DNA from: Cytophagales bacterium
GTDB taxonomy: Bacteria > Bacteroidota > Bacteroidia > Cytophagales > UBA9547
DNA: 6,088 nucleotides
Reading direction: 5' to 3'
Assembly: GCA_025360395.1 (NCBI GenBank)
Contig: JANYCH010000269.1
Span: forward strand, 1 to 6,088
Below are positions 5,689 through 6,088 of the stretch, piece by piece. The notes beneath the pieces are model-generated. The model was not told the origin of the DNA. It saw only the letters and a list, made by a program, of their open reading frames with translations, and made no database searches. Both the position numbers and the translations under genes were made by a program. Position 1 is the stretch's first letter. Every line of letters begins with the position of its first letter.

Positions 5689-6088
5689 ATGATCGTAGCT
5701 AAGCTTATGGGTGGCATGGGAAACCAAATGTTCCAGTATGCTGCTGCACGTAGAATAGCCGAAGTAAGGAAAACTCAGATTAAGTTGGATCTTTCCTTTT
5801 TAATGGCAGCTCCCCCTGATCATACTGTTATCAAAAGAAATTATGAACTGGGAGTATTAAGTATTATTGAATCTTTTGCATCAGAACCTGAAATAAAGGA
5901 CATCTTTTTTAAGAATTATGGAAAACTGATATCCAGGTTTAGGGAAAAGATCCTTCCAACATGGTTTGTCCGTGAGCCTTATTTCAACTACCAGGACTTT
6001 CTAAAAAAGGCTCCTTCAAGGACCTATCTGGATGGTTATTGGCAAACTGAAAAGTATTTTATAGATATTGATGCTATCATCAGAAAAG
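5689..6088 (+). CDS. Alpha-1,2-fucosyltransferase, GT11 family (3' end cut by window edge)
   Basis: The frame is open from ATG 5689 to the window end (133 full codons), so the C-terminal half is missing. It starts MIVAKLMGGMGNQMFQYAAA, with the GG(L/M)GNQMFQY motif at residues 8-17 that marks GT11 enzymes such as bacterial alpha-1,2-fucosyltransferases. DGYWQTEKYF at 115-124 is the second recognisable block. The HxRRxD-type motif that binds GDP-fucose would lie beyond the window and cannot be checked. The reaction would be transfer of L-fucose from GDP-L-fucose to a galactose-type acceptor, at the cytoplasmic face. The start fits the family, since the conserved block begins at once. It follows the GT4 gene by nine bases without a Shine-Dalgarno, implying co-transcription. 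GC of sampled lines is the highest in the window (43-48%). Confidence 0.92.
   Translation, partial: MIVAKLMGGMGNQMFQYAAARRIAEVRKTQIKLDLSFLMAAPPDHTVIKRNYELGVLSIIESFASEPEIKDIFFKNYGKLISRFREKILPTWFVREPYFNYQDFLKKAPSRTYLDGYWQTEKYFIDIDAIIRK

Overview
The window is a stretch of a bacterial surface-polysaccharide (O-antigen, capsule or similar glycan) biosynthesis locus. All genes are on the + strand. It holds five complete protein genes and two cut by the window edges, giving seven in total. No tRNA, rRNA, CRISPR array, transposase or integrase was seen. The DNA is AT-rich, and none of the seven genes has a convincing Shine-Dalgarno sequence before its start. The glycosyltransferases look like those of Bacteroidota. 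Together these suggest a Bacteroidota member (Flavobacteriia-, Cytophagia- or Bacteroidia-like). That assignment is an inference; there is no phylogenetic marker here.

Left part (1-3423): a 5'-truncated WbqC-family gene overlaps by an ATGA junction with a small PurN-like formyltransferase (630-1265). Then come a GT2 glycosyltransferase (1319-2248) and a protein with a predicted coiled-coil start and a SAM-methyltransferase-like (FkbM-like) core (2473-3423). Gaps of 53, 224 and 172 bases separate or follow these genes, and each contains AT-rich inverted repeats. The 224-base gap also has an AGGAGG motif followed by a 15-codon ORF.

Right part (3596-6088): an NAD-dependent extended-SDR nucleotide-sugar epimerase/dehydratase (3596-4495) overlaps by 22 bases a GT4 glycosyltransferase (4474-5679). 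Nine bases later begins a GT11 alpha-1,2-fucosyltransferase (5689 onward), cut by the window end. This block is tightly packed and clearly richer in G+C. Hand-counted 60-base lines average about 27% GC on the left and about 41% on the right, so the locus looks like a mosaic with its joint in the 3424-3595 gap.

Taken together, the SDR supplies or converts a nucleotide sugar. The GT2, GT4 and GT11 enzymes add sugars, probably including fucose, to a lipid-linked repeat unit. The formyltransferase, the WbqC protein and the methyltransferase-like protein probably tailor the sugars, with N-formylation of an amino sugar as the best guess for the first. No polymerase, flippase or export gene is inside the window. 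No wholly new system is evident. The most interesting items are the WbqC/PurN-like pair, the coiled-coil FkbM-like protein, the structured intergenic regions and the composition break.
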